DNA of 64,000 nucleotides from Actinobacteria bacterium 69-20 (GCA_001897425.1 MKSW01000012.1:35023-99022), one strand, 5' to 3'. Positions 44,054 to 53,700 are shown, numbered from the stretch's first letter. The notes: generated by a model not told the origin, from the letters alone. Program-made: numbers and translations.

Positions 44054-45235
44054 ATGAGCTCCGACGTGTTCGGCGAGGTGGTCGGGCAGGCCGCGGCGGT
44101 GGCGGTGTGCCGTGCCGCGGTCGCCGCCGCGGCCGCCGGGCCGGGAGGCGCGGGCCCGGCCATGACGCACGCCTGGCTCTTCACCGGCCCGCCGGGCTCC
44201 GGGCGGTCGGTCGCCGCCAGGGCGTTGGCCGCGGCGTTGGAATGCGAGTCCGGCGGCTGCGGATCGTGCACCTCCTGCCGCACGGTGCGCGCCGGCACGC
44301 ACGCGGACATGCGGGCCGTGATTCCGGAGGGCCTGTCGATCCGGGTGGACGAGATGCGGGCCGTGGTCTCGCGCGCGGCGATGCGCCCGGCGACCGGGCG
44401 CTGGCAGATCGTGCTGATCGAGGACGCGGACCGGCTCACCGAGGGTGCCGCGAATGCGCTATTGAAGTCCATCGAGGAGCCGCCGCCGCACACCGTGTTC
44501 CTGCTCTGCGCGCCGTCGACCCATCCCGACGACGTGCCGGTGACGATCCGTTCCCGTTGCCGCGTCGTCAATCTCGTGACGCCGTCGGTGGACGAGATCG
44601 CGGAGGTGCTCGAGCAGCGCGACGGCGTGGCTCCCGAGTTGGCGCGCTGGGCGGCGTCGGTATGTGCCGGCCATGTCGGCCGAGCCCGGGCGCTGGCCGG
44701 ATCTGAGACCAGCCGGGACCACCGTGCCACCGTGCTCGCCGTTCCGGGCGCGGTCCGGACGTTGGCGGACGTCTTCGCCGAGGCCGACGCGCTGCTGGAC
44801 GTGGCGAAGAAGGAGTCGGCGGAGCAGTCCGAGCGACGGGACGAGACCGAACGCGAGGAGCTGCGGATCGCGCTGGGCGCGGGCGGGACGGGCAAGGGTG
44901 CCGCGGCCGCCACACGCGGCAGCGCCGGCGCGCTCAAGGACCTGGAGAAGCAGCAGAAGGCGCGGGCGACGCGCACGGTGCGCGACGTGCTCGACCGGGC
45001 GTTGGTGGATCTGTCCGGCTTCTACCGGGATGTGATCGTCTATGCGAGCGGGGCCTCGGCGGCGCTGATCAATCCCGATGTGGCCCGGGACGTGCACGTC
45101 GCGGCGAGCCGGATCGGCGCCGAGGGGGCGCTCCGGCGGCTGGACGCGGTGCTGGCCTGCCGGGTGGCGCTGGAACGAAATGTGAAGCCGGACATCGCGA
45201 TCGAGGCGCTGATGATGCAGCTGCGGGTGGCGTGA
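44054..45235 (+). CDS. holB: DNA polymerase III subunit delta prime (clamp loader)
   Basis: A 393-residue AAA+ clamp-loader subunit. The P-loop-like segment GPPGSGRS has Arg in place of the Walker lysine, as expected for delta prime, which does not need to bind ATP. A zinc module follows (CESGGCGSCTSCRTV), then IVLIEDADRLTEGAANALLK and the sensor/SRC motif TIRSRCRVV. It holds the sliding-clamp loader together with delta and tau/gamma. Location after topA and the MFS fusion matches Streptomyces and mycobacteria. Confidence 0.93.
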   Translation: MSSDVFGEVVGQAAAVAVCRAAVAAAAAGPGGAGPAMTHAWLFTGPPGSGRSVAARALAAALECESGGCGSCTSCRTVRAGTHADMRAVIPEGLSIRVDEMRAVVSRAAMRPATGRWQIVLIEDADRLTEGAANALLKSIEEPPPHTVFLLCAPSTHPDDVPVTIRSRCRVVNLVTPSVDEIAEVLEQRDGVAPELARWAASVCAGHVGRARALAGSETSRDHRATVLAVPGAVRTLADVFAEADALLDVAKKESAEQSERRDETEREELRIALGAGGTGKGAAAATRGSAGALKDLEKQQKARATRTVRDVLDRALVDLSGFYRDVIVYASGASAALINPDVARDVHVAASRIGAEGALRRLDAVLACRVALERNVKPDIAIEALMMQLRVA

Positions 45236-45286
45236 GCGCCGCCGGTTGCGGGCTGCGGTTTCAGGTGCGCGGTAGCGTGTAGCGCC

Positions 45287-46111
45287 ATGGGCATGCTGTG
45301 CGCGGTGACGCTGGTCGACCGTGGCCAGCTGCACTACGCCGCGCCGGGGGAGCTGCTGCTCGAGGTCGGCGACAAGGTGCTGCTGCCGACCGACCACGGC
45401 GCCGTCGTCGGCACGGTGGTGTGGGCCGCCGAGTACGTCTCCGACGACACCTCGGGTTTTCCGACGGTTCTCGGCCGCGCCTCGGACGACGACGTCGTCG
45501 CCCAGGACGATCTGCGGCGCGTCAAGGCCCAGGCGGTGGTCGCGACGCGGAGGTTGGCGCGCGAGCACGGGTTGCCGATGAAGGTTCTCGCCGCCGATCC
45601 GCAGGCCGACGCCGGGCGCACCGTCATCTACTACACGGCACCCGACAAGGTCGACTTCCGCTCGTTGCTGCGGGATCTCTCCGCGACACTGAGCACCCGA
45701 GTGGAGCTGCGCCAGCTCGGCGACCGCGACGCGGTCCGCGCCGTCGGCGCCATCGGCTCCTGTGGGCGTGAGACGTGCTGCTCGACCTTCCTGAAGGACT
45801 ACGAACCGGTGACGCTCACCATGGCCAAGGACCAGGATCTGCCCGCCAACCCCATGCGGATCTCCGGCGTGTGCGGCCGACTGATGTGCTGCCTGAAGTA
45901 CGAGCACCCGCTGTACCAGGAGTTCCGGGCCAGCGCTCCCGCGATCGGCGAGACGGTCGAATCGCCGGACGGCCCGGCCCAGGTCGTCGGGCACTCGGTG
46001 CCGAGCGACTCGCTCGTGCTGCGGCTGAACGCGGACGGCTCCCACCAGGTGTGCCCCAGGGCATCGGTGTGCGGTGCTCGCAAGGCCTACGAATCTCGTC
46101 ATACTCGATAA
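45287..46111 (+). CDS. PSP1-domain protein (RicT/YaaT-like)
   Basis: A 274-residue PSP1 C-terminal domain protein. The conserved core is GSCGRETCCSTFLKDY and VCGRLMCCLKYEHPLYQEF, with paired cysteines that in B. subtilis RicT (YaaT) belong to an Fe-S/FAD complex acting in RNA maturation and development. The gene is next to holB, as in many Gram-positive bacteria. The stop codon is reached through ESRHTR, which is encoded by a copy of the dispersed 18-bp motif. Confidence 0.88.
   Translation: MGMLCAVTLVDRGQLHYAAPGELLLEVGDKVLLPTDHGAVVGTVVWAAEYVSDDTSGFPTVLGRASDDDVVAQDDLRRVKAQAVVATRRLAREHGLPMKVLAADPQADAGRTVIYYTAPDKVDFRSLLRDLSATLSTRVELRQLGDRDAVRAVGAIGSCGRETCCSTFLKDYEPVTLTMAKDQDLPANPMRISGVCGRLMCCLKYEHPLYQEFRASAPAIGETVESPDGPAQVVGHSVPSDSLVLRLNADGSHQVCPRASVCGARKAYESRHTR
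46089..46106 (-). repeat. dispersed 18-bp motif, copy 8 (GAGTATGACGAGATTCGT)
   Basis: Reverse-strand copy that forms the last codons of the PSP1 gene, ending 3 bp before its TAA. The 5' half GAGTATGACG is perfect and the 3' half is degenerate. Confidence 0.5.
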
Positions 46112-46414
46112 CCCCGCGCCAGAAGGCGGCGCTGCTGGGAGTTTTGCCGCACCGTCTTGCGCGGCGGGTTGGCTGTGGCGGATCGGCCCGGCTGTTTCGT
46201 TGCGGCGGTTTGTTGCGGAGGTTTGTGCCTGCGGTTCGTTGCCCGGGCCGCAGGCAGATCACATCTCGGTATCATGACGCAACACGGCGGCGCCTGAGCG
46301 CGTCTTCAGGTATGGGTGGGGGACTTCGACAGACACCGTGGCAGCGCTGTTGCGGGGCTGTCGCGAGGTGCGGGATGTTCGGCTGGGTTTCGGGCTGGTG
46401 GAGAGGGAGTGGTG
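46112..46414. other. spacer before the L,D-transpeptidase; no gene seen
   Basis: This 303-bp spacer is rich in GCGGTTTGTTGCGG-like near-repeats (46190-46240). It contains the ribosome site GAGAGGGAG (46401-46409) of the next gene. I see no RNA or open frame of merit and no certain promoter. Confidence 0.35.
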
Positions 46415-47842
46415 ATGGGTTCCGGGCTGTGGCGCAGGACGCTCGTCGCCTGCGCTGTGGTGGGTTCGTTGTCCCTCGCCGCCGCGTGCACCCCGTCGAG
46501 CCAGGCCGCCGGCACCGAGGGCATGGGGCAGAGCTCCACGGGGGGCGCGTCGAACCAGGTCACGGTTGCTCCGCTCACGCCCGGTGCCCGACCGACGGAT
46601 TCGACCGGCGGCCCGATGGCGGCGACCACCGGCGACACGGCCACCGTCGCGCCGACGAGCGACTCGACCTCGCCGACGAGCGTTTCCACCGCGCCGACGA
46701 GTGACGCCACGGGGTCGATCGGGGATCCGAGCGATCCGAGTTTGCCGATGGCCGCGGCGACGGTGACGGGTACGCCCGCACTGGGCAGCACCGGGGTCGC
46801 GCCGGCCGAGCCGATCACGCTCACGGCCGAGGGTGGCACCCTGTCGTGGCTCACCTTCACCAACCCCGACGGCAAGAACGTCGCGGGCGCCCTCTCGGAC
46901 GACGGAACCTCGTGGACGCTGGGTGAGCCGCTCGGCTTCGGGAAGACGTACACCGTGTCCGGCGTGGCGGTGAACCGGGCCGGCGTGCAGACGCGCATCA
47001 ACGGCACGTACACCACCGCGACGACGAAAGAACCTGTCAGCACACGGATCTCGCCCGGCGACGGTGCCGTGGTCGGGGTCGCGGCCCCGGTGATGATCCG
47101 CTTCGGGCTCCGCGCCGACGACAAGGCGATGATCGAGAAGCACGTGAAGATCGTCACCGACCCGCCGGTCGAGGGCGCGTGGGCGTGGATCAAACACGAT
47201 GGCGACACCTACCCGTCGCTCGACTGGCGGCCGAAGGCCTACTGGCCCGCGGGCACCAAGGTGCACGTCGAGGCGAACATGTACGGCGTCAAGTTCCAGG
47301 ACGGTTGGTACGGCGGGAGCGATGTGTCCGTCGATTTCGCCATCGGGCGGAACCAGGTCGTCAAGGCCGACGCCAAGGCGAACAAGGTCGTGGTGCTGCG
47401 GGACGGCAAGGTCGCGGCCACGTACAACGGGTCGTTCGGCATGGGCGACCGGGTCGGGGACCCCAACCTGGTCACCCGGTCCGGCACCCACGTGGTGATG
47501 AGCAAGGACGCCGTCTACAAGATGTCCAACCCGAAGTACGGCTACGAGAACGTCACCGAGTACTGGGCCGTACGCATCAGCAACAACGGCGAGTTCCTGC
47601 ACAACAATCCCGGCACCACCCCGTGGCAGCTGGCGAACATCAACAAGACCCACGGCTGCATCAATCTGTCCTGGAACGACGCCAAGGCCTATTTCGAGAG
47701 CGCGATCTACGGAGACCCGGTCGAGATCACCGGCACCTCGATCCAGCTCTCCTCCGCCGACGGCGACATCTACGACTGGGCTGTCCCGTGGTCCACGTGG
47801 GTCACGATGTCAGCGCTCGCCCCGAACTCGACCGTGACGTAG
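46415..47842 (+). CDS. L,D-transpeptidase lipoprotein (LdtMt2/YkuD-like)
   Basis: A 475-residue envelope enzyme that makes 3->3 peptidoglycan cross-links. It has a lipoprotein signal (LSLAAACTP), a Thr/Ser/Ala-rich linker, two Ig-like domains (residues ~120-300) and a YkuD catalytic domain. The catalytic site is HGCINLSWNDAKAYF, Cys about residue 415, with the upstream SGTHVVMSKD region. The overall architecture matches mycobacterial LdtMt2 and LdtMt1. ATG 46415 is preceded by GTG, also a possible start. Confidence 0.92.
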   Translation: MGSGLWRRTLVACAVVGSLSLAAACTPSSQAAGTEGMGQSSTGGASNQVTVAPLTPGARPTDSTGGPMAATTGDTATVAPTSDSTSPTSVSTAPTSDATGSIGDPSDPSLPMAAATVTGTPALGSTGVAPAEPITLTAEGGTLSWLTFTNPDGKNVAGALSDDGTSWTLGEPLGFGKTYTVSGVAVNRAGVQTRINGTYTTATTKEPVSTRISPGDGAVVGVAAPVMIRFGLRADDKAMIEKHVKIVTDPPVEGAWAWIKHDGDTYPSLDWRPKAYWPAGTKVHVEANMYGVKFQDGWYGGSDVSVDFAIGRNQVVKADAKANKVVVLRDGKVAATYNGSFGMGDRVGDPNLVTRSGTHVVMSKDAVYKMSNPKYGYENVTEYWAVRISNNGEFLHNNPGTTPWQLANINKTHGCINLSWNDAKAYFESAIYGDPVEITGTSIQLSSADGDIYDWAVPWSTWVTMSALAPNSTVT

Positions 47843-47867
47843 CGGCCCGCGTGCCCATCGTGTTTTC

Positions 47868-47885
47868 GAGTATGACGTTGTTCCG
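47868..47885 (+). repeat. dispersed 18-bp motif, copy 9 (GAGTATGACGTTGTTCCG)
   Basis: Intergenic copy just after the L,D-transpeptidase stop, identical over 18 bp to the copy at 4247-4264, 43.6 kb away. Confidence 0.7.
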
Positions 47886-47894
47886 TGCCGGTGG

Positions 47895-47924
47895 TTCGTT
47901 CCGGCAGCCCGGACCCGTTACACT
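47895..47924 (+). promoter_or_regulatory. candidate promoter of tRNA-Thr
   Basis: TTCGTT (47895-47900) and TACACT (47919-47924) are separated by 18 bp. This places transcription start a few bases before the tRNA at 47935. The -10 is good and the -35 poor. Confidence 0.45.
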
Positions 47925-47934
47925 TGACCGCGCT

Positions 47935-48007
47935 GCCGCCTTAGCTCAGTCGGCAGAGCGTCTCACTCGTAATGAGAAGGTCTGGAGTTCGATTCTCCAA
48001 GGCGGCT
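47935..48007 (+). tRNA. tRNA-Thr (anticodon CGT)
   Basis: A 73-nt cloverleaf without encoded CCA. Acceptor arms are GCCGCCT (47935-47941) and AGGCGGC (48000-48006). The D arm is around AGCTCAGTCGGCAGAGC, and the anticodon stem TCTCA/TGAGA encloses the loop CTCGTAA with anticodon CGT. The T arm is GGAGTTCGATTCTCC. Its 3' end forms the insertion site of the element that follows. Confidence 0.95.
47984..48007 (+). other. putative attL core at the 3' end of tRNA-Thr
   Basis: The 3' part of the tRNA (T arm plus acceptor) next to a tyrosine integrase is the usual crossover site for tRNA-targeted elements. The exact core cannot be set because the right end (attR) is outside the window. A second copy of this segment beyond 64000 is predicted. 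Confidence 0.55.
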
Positions 48008-48126
48008 CGGCAGCGTGACCAGCACTTTAGGTGCTCTGACCAGCGGAAATATCCGCTGATGAACCTCTTTTTCGCCCTCATGCGGCGGACATGCGTGGAC
48101 ACGAATGGCCTCGAAACCCCTATACT

Positions 48127-48187
48127 TTGGGCACGCATTGGGCACGGATTGGGCACGCCGATCCGCCATTGGGCACGAGGGGCACGC
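48127..48187 (+). repeat. phased TTGGGCACG repeats before the integrase (candidate arm-type sites)
   Basis: TTGGGCACG occurs at 48127-48135, 48138-48146, 48149-48157 and 48169-48177, with a partial GGGGCACG near 48180. The first three are spaced exactly 11 bp apart, so a bound protein would face one side of the helix. Between attL and the integrase start, they are good candidates for integrase arm sites, excisionase sites or an integrase operator. Confidence 0.65.
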
Positions 48188-48188
48188 C

Positions 48189-49310
48189 ATGGCTCGTGGC
48201 AAACGCTCCTGGGGAGCGATCCGGAAGCTTCCCAGCGGGGCATTTCAGGCGCGGTACAGCGCACCGGATGGCACACGTCACACGGCGGCCACCACCTTCC
48301 AGACCAAGACCGATGCGGACGCATGGCTGTCGGCGGAGCGTGCGAAGATCACCAGCGGCGCCTGGCAGGGAGAGCGCGAGCGGGCTCAGTTGCCGACGGT
48401 GGCCGATTACGCGCGTGCTTGGATCGAATCGCGCGTCACGTCGTCCGGCCAGCCGCTGCGGCCGCGGACCAAAGCCCAGTACGTGCGCGTGTGGGAGCTG
48501 CACATCGAGACCGACCGGATCGGCGGCTTGGTGCTCGACGAGGTCAAGGTCCGAGACATCAAAGCCTGGTACGCCGCGCTTCCCGCCGATCGTCCGGCGT
48601 GGCGGTCGTACTGTTACCGGGTTATCCGCGCCATATTCGCCACTGCAGTCGCTGATGACCTCATCGACTCCTCGCCGTGTCGGATTCCCGGTGCCGGCAG
48701 CTCGAAGCGGGCGAAGGAGACGAACCCCGCGAGCGTCGCCGAGCTGGACGTCATCGTCGACCACATGCCCGAGCAGATGCGGCTCGCCGTGCTGCTCTCG
48801 GCCTGGTGCGCGTTGCGGTTCGGCGAGATGGCAGAGCTTCGCCGCGAAGATGTGGACCTCAAGGCCGGAGTCCTGAAGATCCGCCGCGCCATGGTGCGCG
48901 TCGGCGGCAAGGTCATCATCGGTGCTCCGAAATCGGCGGCCGGGGTTCGCGACGTGCACATCCCGCCGCATGTCATCGGCGCCGTGAAGGACCATCTCCG
49001 CCGGTACGTGCATGGCCCTGACGGTCTGCTGTTCCCAGGCGATGACGGGCACTCCACCATGCATTCCTCGACGCTGCGTAAGCACTTCGTGCGTGCCCGT
49101 GAGGCTGCGGGCCGGCCGGATTTGCGCTGGCATGACCTCAGACACACGGGTGCTGTGATGGCGGCGCAGGCAGGTGCCACGATGGCTGACCTGCAGGCGC
49201 GGCTGGGGCACTCGACCGCTGCCGCGGCGCTTCGGTATCAGCACACGGCGCAGGGCCGCGATGCCCTGATCGCGCAGCGCTTATCGAAGCTCGCCGAGAA
49301 CGCCGGCTGA
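48189..49310 (+). CDS. int: tyrosine-family site-specific integrase of the ICE
   Basis: A 373-residue tyrosine recombinase. An AP2-like arm-binding N terminus (GAIRKLPSGAFQARYSAPDG) is followed by a SAM-like core-binding domain. The catalytic domain carries Arg in WCALRFGEMAEL, HDLRHTG (His-x-x-Arg), GHST and the nucleophile Tyr in ALRYQHTAQGRD. It inserts the element into tRNA-Thr, whose 3' end is 181 bp upstream. ATG 48189 is chosen; an upstream in-frame ATG at 48105 would read through the repeat array. Confidence 0.93.
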   Translation: MARGKRSWGAIRKLPSGAFQARYSAPDGTRHTAATTFQTKTDADAWLSAERAKITSGAWQGERERAQLPTVADYARAWIESRVTSSGQPLRPRTKAQYVRVWELHIETDRIGGLVLDEVKVRDIKAWYAALPADRPAWRSYCYRVIRAIFATAVADDLIDSSPCRIPGAGSSKRAKETNPASVAELDVIVDHMPEQMRLAVLLSAWCALRFGEMAELRREDVDLKAGVLKIRRAMVRVGGKVIIGAPKSAAGVRDVHIPPHVIGAVKDHLRRYVHGPDGLLFPGDDGHSTMHSSTLRKHFVRAREAAGRPDLRWHDLRHTGAVMAAQAGATMADLQARLGHSTAAAALRYQHTAQGRDALIAQRLSKLAENAG

Positions 49311-49400
49311 CGCAGACCATGCTGAGGGCACCGATTCGGGAGTAGTCGAGCCAGCGAAAGAGGCGATCGCGATGGACTTGACCGGATTCCAGACCTCGTG

Positions 49401-49502
49401 TCGGTACGCTCAAGTGTTGCGACTGTACTGGTGTACGAGCACGCAGCAGATGGTCGCGACGCCGAGATCGCCGGGCGGATGTCGGAGGTGGCCGGGACAT
49501 GA
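49401..49502 (+). pseudogene. C-terminal scrap of a second tyrosine integrase
   Basis: The frame SVRSSVATVLVYEHAADGRD, then AEIAGRMSEVAGT and TGA (49500-49502), matches the end of tyrosine recombinases around the nucleophile tyrosine (compare ALRYQHTAQGRD in the intact gene). Nothing upstream of it fits an integrase. It is probably left from an earlier element that used the same tRNA. Confidence 0.6.
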
Positions 49503-49578
49503 CTGGTCCGCCGCGGCCCGTGAGGCCGCACATTGAGGCCGCAATGTCGGCAAGTCTGCTTCTGGAAGGGACACGGCG

Positions 49579-50616
49579 ATGAGCGAACTGGAATCCGCCG
49601 GTAGGCATCATGGCGCCGCCTCGCTGATCGATCGCGCCGTCGACCTCATCGAGGAGGGCCGGGCGGCCGTGGCACGCCACGCCGACTTGACTCTCACGAT
49701 GACGTTCTGGAGGCTCGGGAAGCTCATTGAAGATGAGGTACTCGGGTCGGAGCGCGCCGCGTACGGGCAGCAGATTGTCGTCTCGCTGGGACGACAATTG
49801 GCTGACAAGTACGGACGCTCGTTCACCGCCACGAACCTTCGTCGGATGATGCAGTTCGCGCAGGTTTTCCCGGACGAGAGGATTGTCGTCTCACTGGGAC
49901 GACATTTGAGTTGGACTCATTTCCGGACACTGCTTCCGGTGCGGACCGAAGCGGCCCGTGCGTTCTACATCGACCAGGTCATCACCGCGCGGCTGAGTGT
50001 GCGCGCGCTGCGGGACCTGATCGGCCGGCAGGGTTTCGAGCGCAAGGAGATCGCCAATGCTCAGACACCCGGCGGGTTCGCGGTGCCTGCCGACACGTTC
50101 CGCGACCCGTATCTCCTCGACTTCCTTGGGTTGAAGGGTGCATATGCGGAGCGAGACCTGGAAGAGGCCATCATTCGCGAGATGGAGGCGTTCCTCCTGG
50201 AGGTCGGCAACGGCTGGGCGTTCGTCGCCAGGCAGAAGCGGATGACGGTCGGCAACGACGACTTCTACCTGGACCTGCTGTTCTACTCGCGGCCGCTGCG
50301 CCGCCTGATCGCGGTGGAGTTGAAGCTCGGGAAGTTCAAGCCGGCGCACAAGGGTCAGATGGAGCTCTATCTAAAGTGGTTGGACCGTAATGAGCGTCGA
50401 GAGGACGAGGAAGCGCCGATCGGGTTGATCCTGTGTACGGAGACGAGCCGCGAGCAGGTGGAACTGCTGGAGATGCACCGAGACGGGATCGTCGTCGCTG
50501 AGTATTGGACGGCGCTGCCACCGAAGGCGGAACTCCAGGCCCGCATCCAGGAGATATACCGAGCTGCACGCGAGCGAGTTGCGCGGCGCGAGATCACCGC
50601 GGCCGACGGCGAGTAG
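49579..50616 (+). CDS. PDDEXK nuclease-domain protein (YhcG/DUF1016 family)
   Basis: A 345-residue protein with the N-terminal DUF1016 helical domain (LGKLIEDEVLGSERAAYGQQ onward) and a C-terminal PDDEXK nuclease fold (DDFYLDLLFYSRPLRRLIAV, then ELKLGKF, giving D...ExK). Members are common next to restriction or mobile-element genes and are suspected of DNA processing or defence. Two internal segments, QQIVVSLGRQL and ERIVVSLGRHL, come from a near-identical 24-bp DNA repeat (about 49773 and 49881). No restriction or methylase partner is visible here. Confidence 0.88.
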   Translation: MSELESAGRHHGAASLIDRAVDLIEEGRAAVARHADLTLTMTFWRLGKLIEDEVLGSERAAYGQQIVVSLGRQLADKYGRSFTATNLRRMMQFAQVFPDERIVVSLGRHLSWTHFRTLLPVRTEAARAFYIDQVITARLSVRALRDLIGRQGFERKEIANAQTPGGFAVPADTFRDPYLLDFLGLKGAYAERDLEEAIIREMEAFLLEVGNGWAFVARQKRMTVGNDDFYLDLLFYSRPLRRLIAVELKLGKFKPAHKGQMELYLKWLDRNERREDEEAPIGLILCTETSREQVELLEMHRDGIVVAEYWTALPPKAELQARIQEIYRAARERVARREITAADGE

Positions 50617-50714
50617 TAGCGAGTCCGCTGGGTGTGAGCCACCCACAGTCGCAGAGCGCGCAAGTGTCGCAGGGGCTTCTGATGATTGCCCATTGTGAGC
50701 TGCGCGGGCGGTGG

Positions 50715-53700
50715 TCATCGGAATATCCCGGCCTGCTCACTGGACCGGATGGCATGTCGCCAGTAGCGGCCTTGGCCCTGTCGGGTCGTCCCTCGGGTAG
50801 CCAGCCGGCTTTGTAGCGCGTGGGCGGAGGGCTCGGCGCCTTGGTTGGTGAGGATCTGCTCGAGAACGGCTCGGGCGGGCCGGGTTTCGCGCTCGCGGTT
50901 CAGGTTGTCGAGGTTGCCATGGCAGGTGTCGGTGTCAATGTAAGTGTGATTCGATAGGCGGCCGCGGGTCATGGCGACGTAGAACGCTTCGCGGGTCATT
51001 CGGCCGCTTGCGATCGTGTGGGTGGTGTCGACGGTGACGCCCTGGCAGCGGTGCGCGGTGACGGCATACCCGAGTTCGACGTGCTCGGCGACGTAGTCGG
51101 CGGGAAGTATGACGGGCTGGCCGCCGCTAACGTGGACGCGGATCGCCCCGTCGCGGCGCACATCGGTGATGGTGAGGACCGTGCCGTTTTTGACGAATCC
51201 TTCGGCCAGCCGGCCCCGCTCGTCGGTGCGCGAGTTCGGGCTGGTGCCGTCGGGAAGACGGCGGTCGACGCGGCGGGTGATGATGCGGTCGCCGATTCCG
51301 GCGACGGTGCCGTCATGCAGCGGCACACCTTCGGCGTGGACGTGGCCGATTTCGATCAGGTCGGCCCGGACGGTGAGGTTCAAGGCTTGGACGGTGTCGT
51401 TGTCGGCGGCGATCAGCAAACTGGTCAGCCCGCGCGCCTTGTCGGCTTTCCAGGCCTGGTGGGCGGCGTGGATCATCGCGTCGGCGTCACCGTCGGTAAA
51501 CCGGCCGTGCGCCTGGTAGGCGTCCAATGCTGCGGGGTCGCCGCGGCGCAACTTGAGGGATACTTCGGCTTCCCATCGGCGGGGCTGCCCGTCGGGTGCG
51601 GTGAAGCGGCGGATATCGGTGAGCTGCGGCGTGTCGCTTTGGTGTTCGGCCAGGAGCTGGAAGGTGCCGCCGGCACCGATCGCAGGCAGCTGCGCGTGGT
51701 CACCGACGAGCAGCAGCTTCGCCCCGGCCTGGTTTGTCTGCTGGGCAAGGGCGTTAAGCGTGGGGAGGTCGGCCATGCCGGCCTCGTCGACCACCAGGAG
51801 CTGGCCGGGGTGCAGCGCCCACCGGTCGAAGTGAGCTTGGGCGTGGGCGATCGCGGCGTCGAGCCGGTCGGTGGGTCGACTCTCGGCGACCGCGTCGGCG
51901 CGGCGGGCTTCGAGCTGTGCGACGCGCTGGGCTCGGCCGGGTTGGAATTGCTGCTGGGCGAGCCACTGAGCGGTGTTCTCCGCGGCGACCTGGATCTCGG
52001 TTGCGAGTACCTCGGCCGCGACGGCGGAGGTGGCAAGACCGAGTACGGAACCGGGGCCGTGTTCACGTTCCCAGGCGGCCCGCAGCCCGGCCATCGTGGT
52101 GGTCTTGCCGGTGCCCGCCGGGCCGACCAACACGTCACACACCCGGCCGGAGTTGCAGATCGCCCGCACCGCAGCAGCCTGGTCCGGCGCAAGCCCGTGG
52201 TCACGCCCGGGCAGAGGTGCGGTGACGACGGCTTCCACGATGTCGGTGGAAACCGTTGGTGCGGTGGACGTCTCGGCCGCTTGGAGAAGTGCATCTTCGG
52301 CGGCCATCACTTCCAGGGACGTGAATACCTCAGGCGCGTCATAGATCGATCTGCCGGTCGTCGCATCGACCTCCGTGACGGCCGTGGGTGTATTGGCCGG
52401 GTTGAGAAGGACGCTGCGCTCGATGGCGGCGGTCGTGACCCGGCGCCGCACTTCCAGCAGATCCTGCTCGGTGACGAATTGCAGACCCGCGCCACCGATG
52501 GCGCGGCAGGTTGCGGCAACCAGGTTCCAGCGGGACCAGGTGGCGCGCTTGGCCTCGACCTTATCCAGCGCGGCCGCGGCAAGCACCTCGATCGTCTGCT
52601 CGTCGATCGCGTCAGCCGTCACCAACCGGGTGCTATCCCGGGTCGTGTCAGGGCCCCAGGCGGCTGCTGGGCCTGTTGCCACTGTCGGGATGGCGGTGCC
52701 CGGCGTCGCGGTGACGGCGCGGGCCCAGGCCCTCGCATCGGAGCCGAGGATCAGGTCGGCGCGCCGGGTCCAGACGGCGGTGTATTCGGCCAGGGTCGAA
52801 ATATGTTTCGGCTGCCGTGTCTCCAGGGTGGCCTGTTGGCGGATGCGCACGGCCTCCGGGCCGGTCGGCTGCCGGTGATGCTTGGCGACGAAGGTGTCGA
52901 TGGCGGCGTCCTTGGCGGCGGTGATCGCGGCGGTGCGCTGCGAGAACTCGGTGATCAGGTGGTCGGGGATCGCGGCCAACTCGCGGCGCGGGTTGCGGGC
53001 CCGGCCACGCAGCCGCACCTCCCACGCGAGACCCAAAGCACGGGTGAGGTTGTCGGCGAGCAGCAGGTCGTAGGTGTCCGAGTGCGCCACCGACGCCGCG
53101 TACAAGGAGCGGGAATCCAACGTTCGCCACTGGCCGTCCGATGCTGCCTGCACGCGGTTGGCGATCGTCACATGCGTGTGCAGCTGCGGGTCGCCGGCCC
53201 GAGAGTCGTGATGATCGAACCCGGCCGCGATCAGGCCGCGCACCGGCACCCGGGCGGAGCCGCCACGGCCAGTGCGGGTGCGGGCAACGTCACGCTCGAT
53301 CAGCCGAATCGTCAATGCCACAGCTTCGTGATGCGCGGCCACAATGGCGCGCTGAACGTCCGCGTCGGATAGCGCCCACAGCACCGACACCGATTTCGGC
53401 ACCGAGAACGTCAAATCGAACCCCGCCACCGCCCCGCGCGAATCCCGGGCCTTCTCCGCTGCCGTGACCGCCGCAATCTTGGCTTCCCGCACGGCGGGCG
53501 GCAGGTCCGCGGGCAGCTGCGCGACCTGTGCGGCGATCCGATCCGCAGGGCGAGCGCTCGCGGGGTATTCGCGGCCGAGCGGCGTACCGGTGGCCGGGTC
53601 GTGGCCCGCGCCGAATAGGTGGGCCATCTGCTCCTCCGTCACGACGCTGCCTACGACCAGGCCGGCCCCGTCATTCACGCCAGCCAGGCCCGCGCCCAGC

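Noticed and set aside
44054..45235. Loss-of-function in holB because the Walker lysine is Arg
   Set aside because: Delta-prime subunits normally have a degenerate nucleotide site, so this is expected.
48127..48187. CRISPR array
   Set aside because: Repeats are 9 bp with 2-bp gaps, no unique spacers and no cas genes; they fit protein-binding sites.
51106..51115. Further copy of the dispersed motif (GTATGACGGG) in the relaxase gene
   Set aside because: Only about 8 central bases match and the flanks do not, as expected by chance.
51018..53372. 784-codon plus-strand open frame across the relaxase gene
   Set aside because: Gly/Val/Asp-rich antisense shadow of the MobF relaxase, whose motifs are unmistakable on the minus strand.
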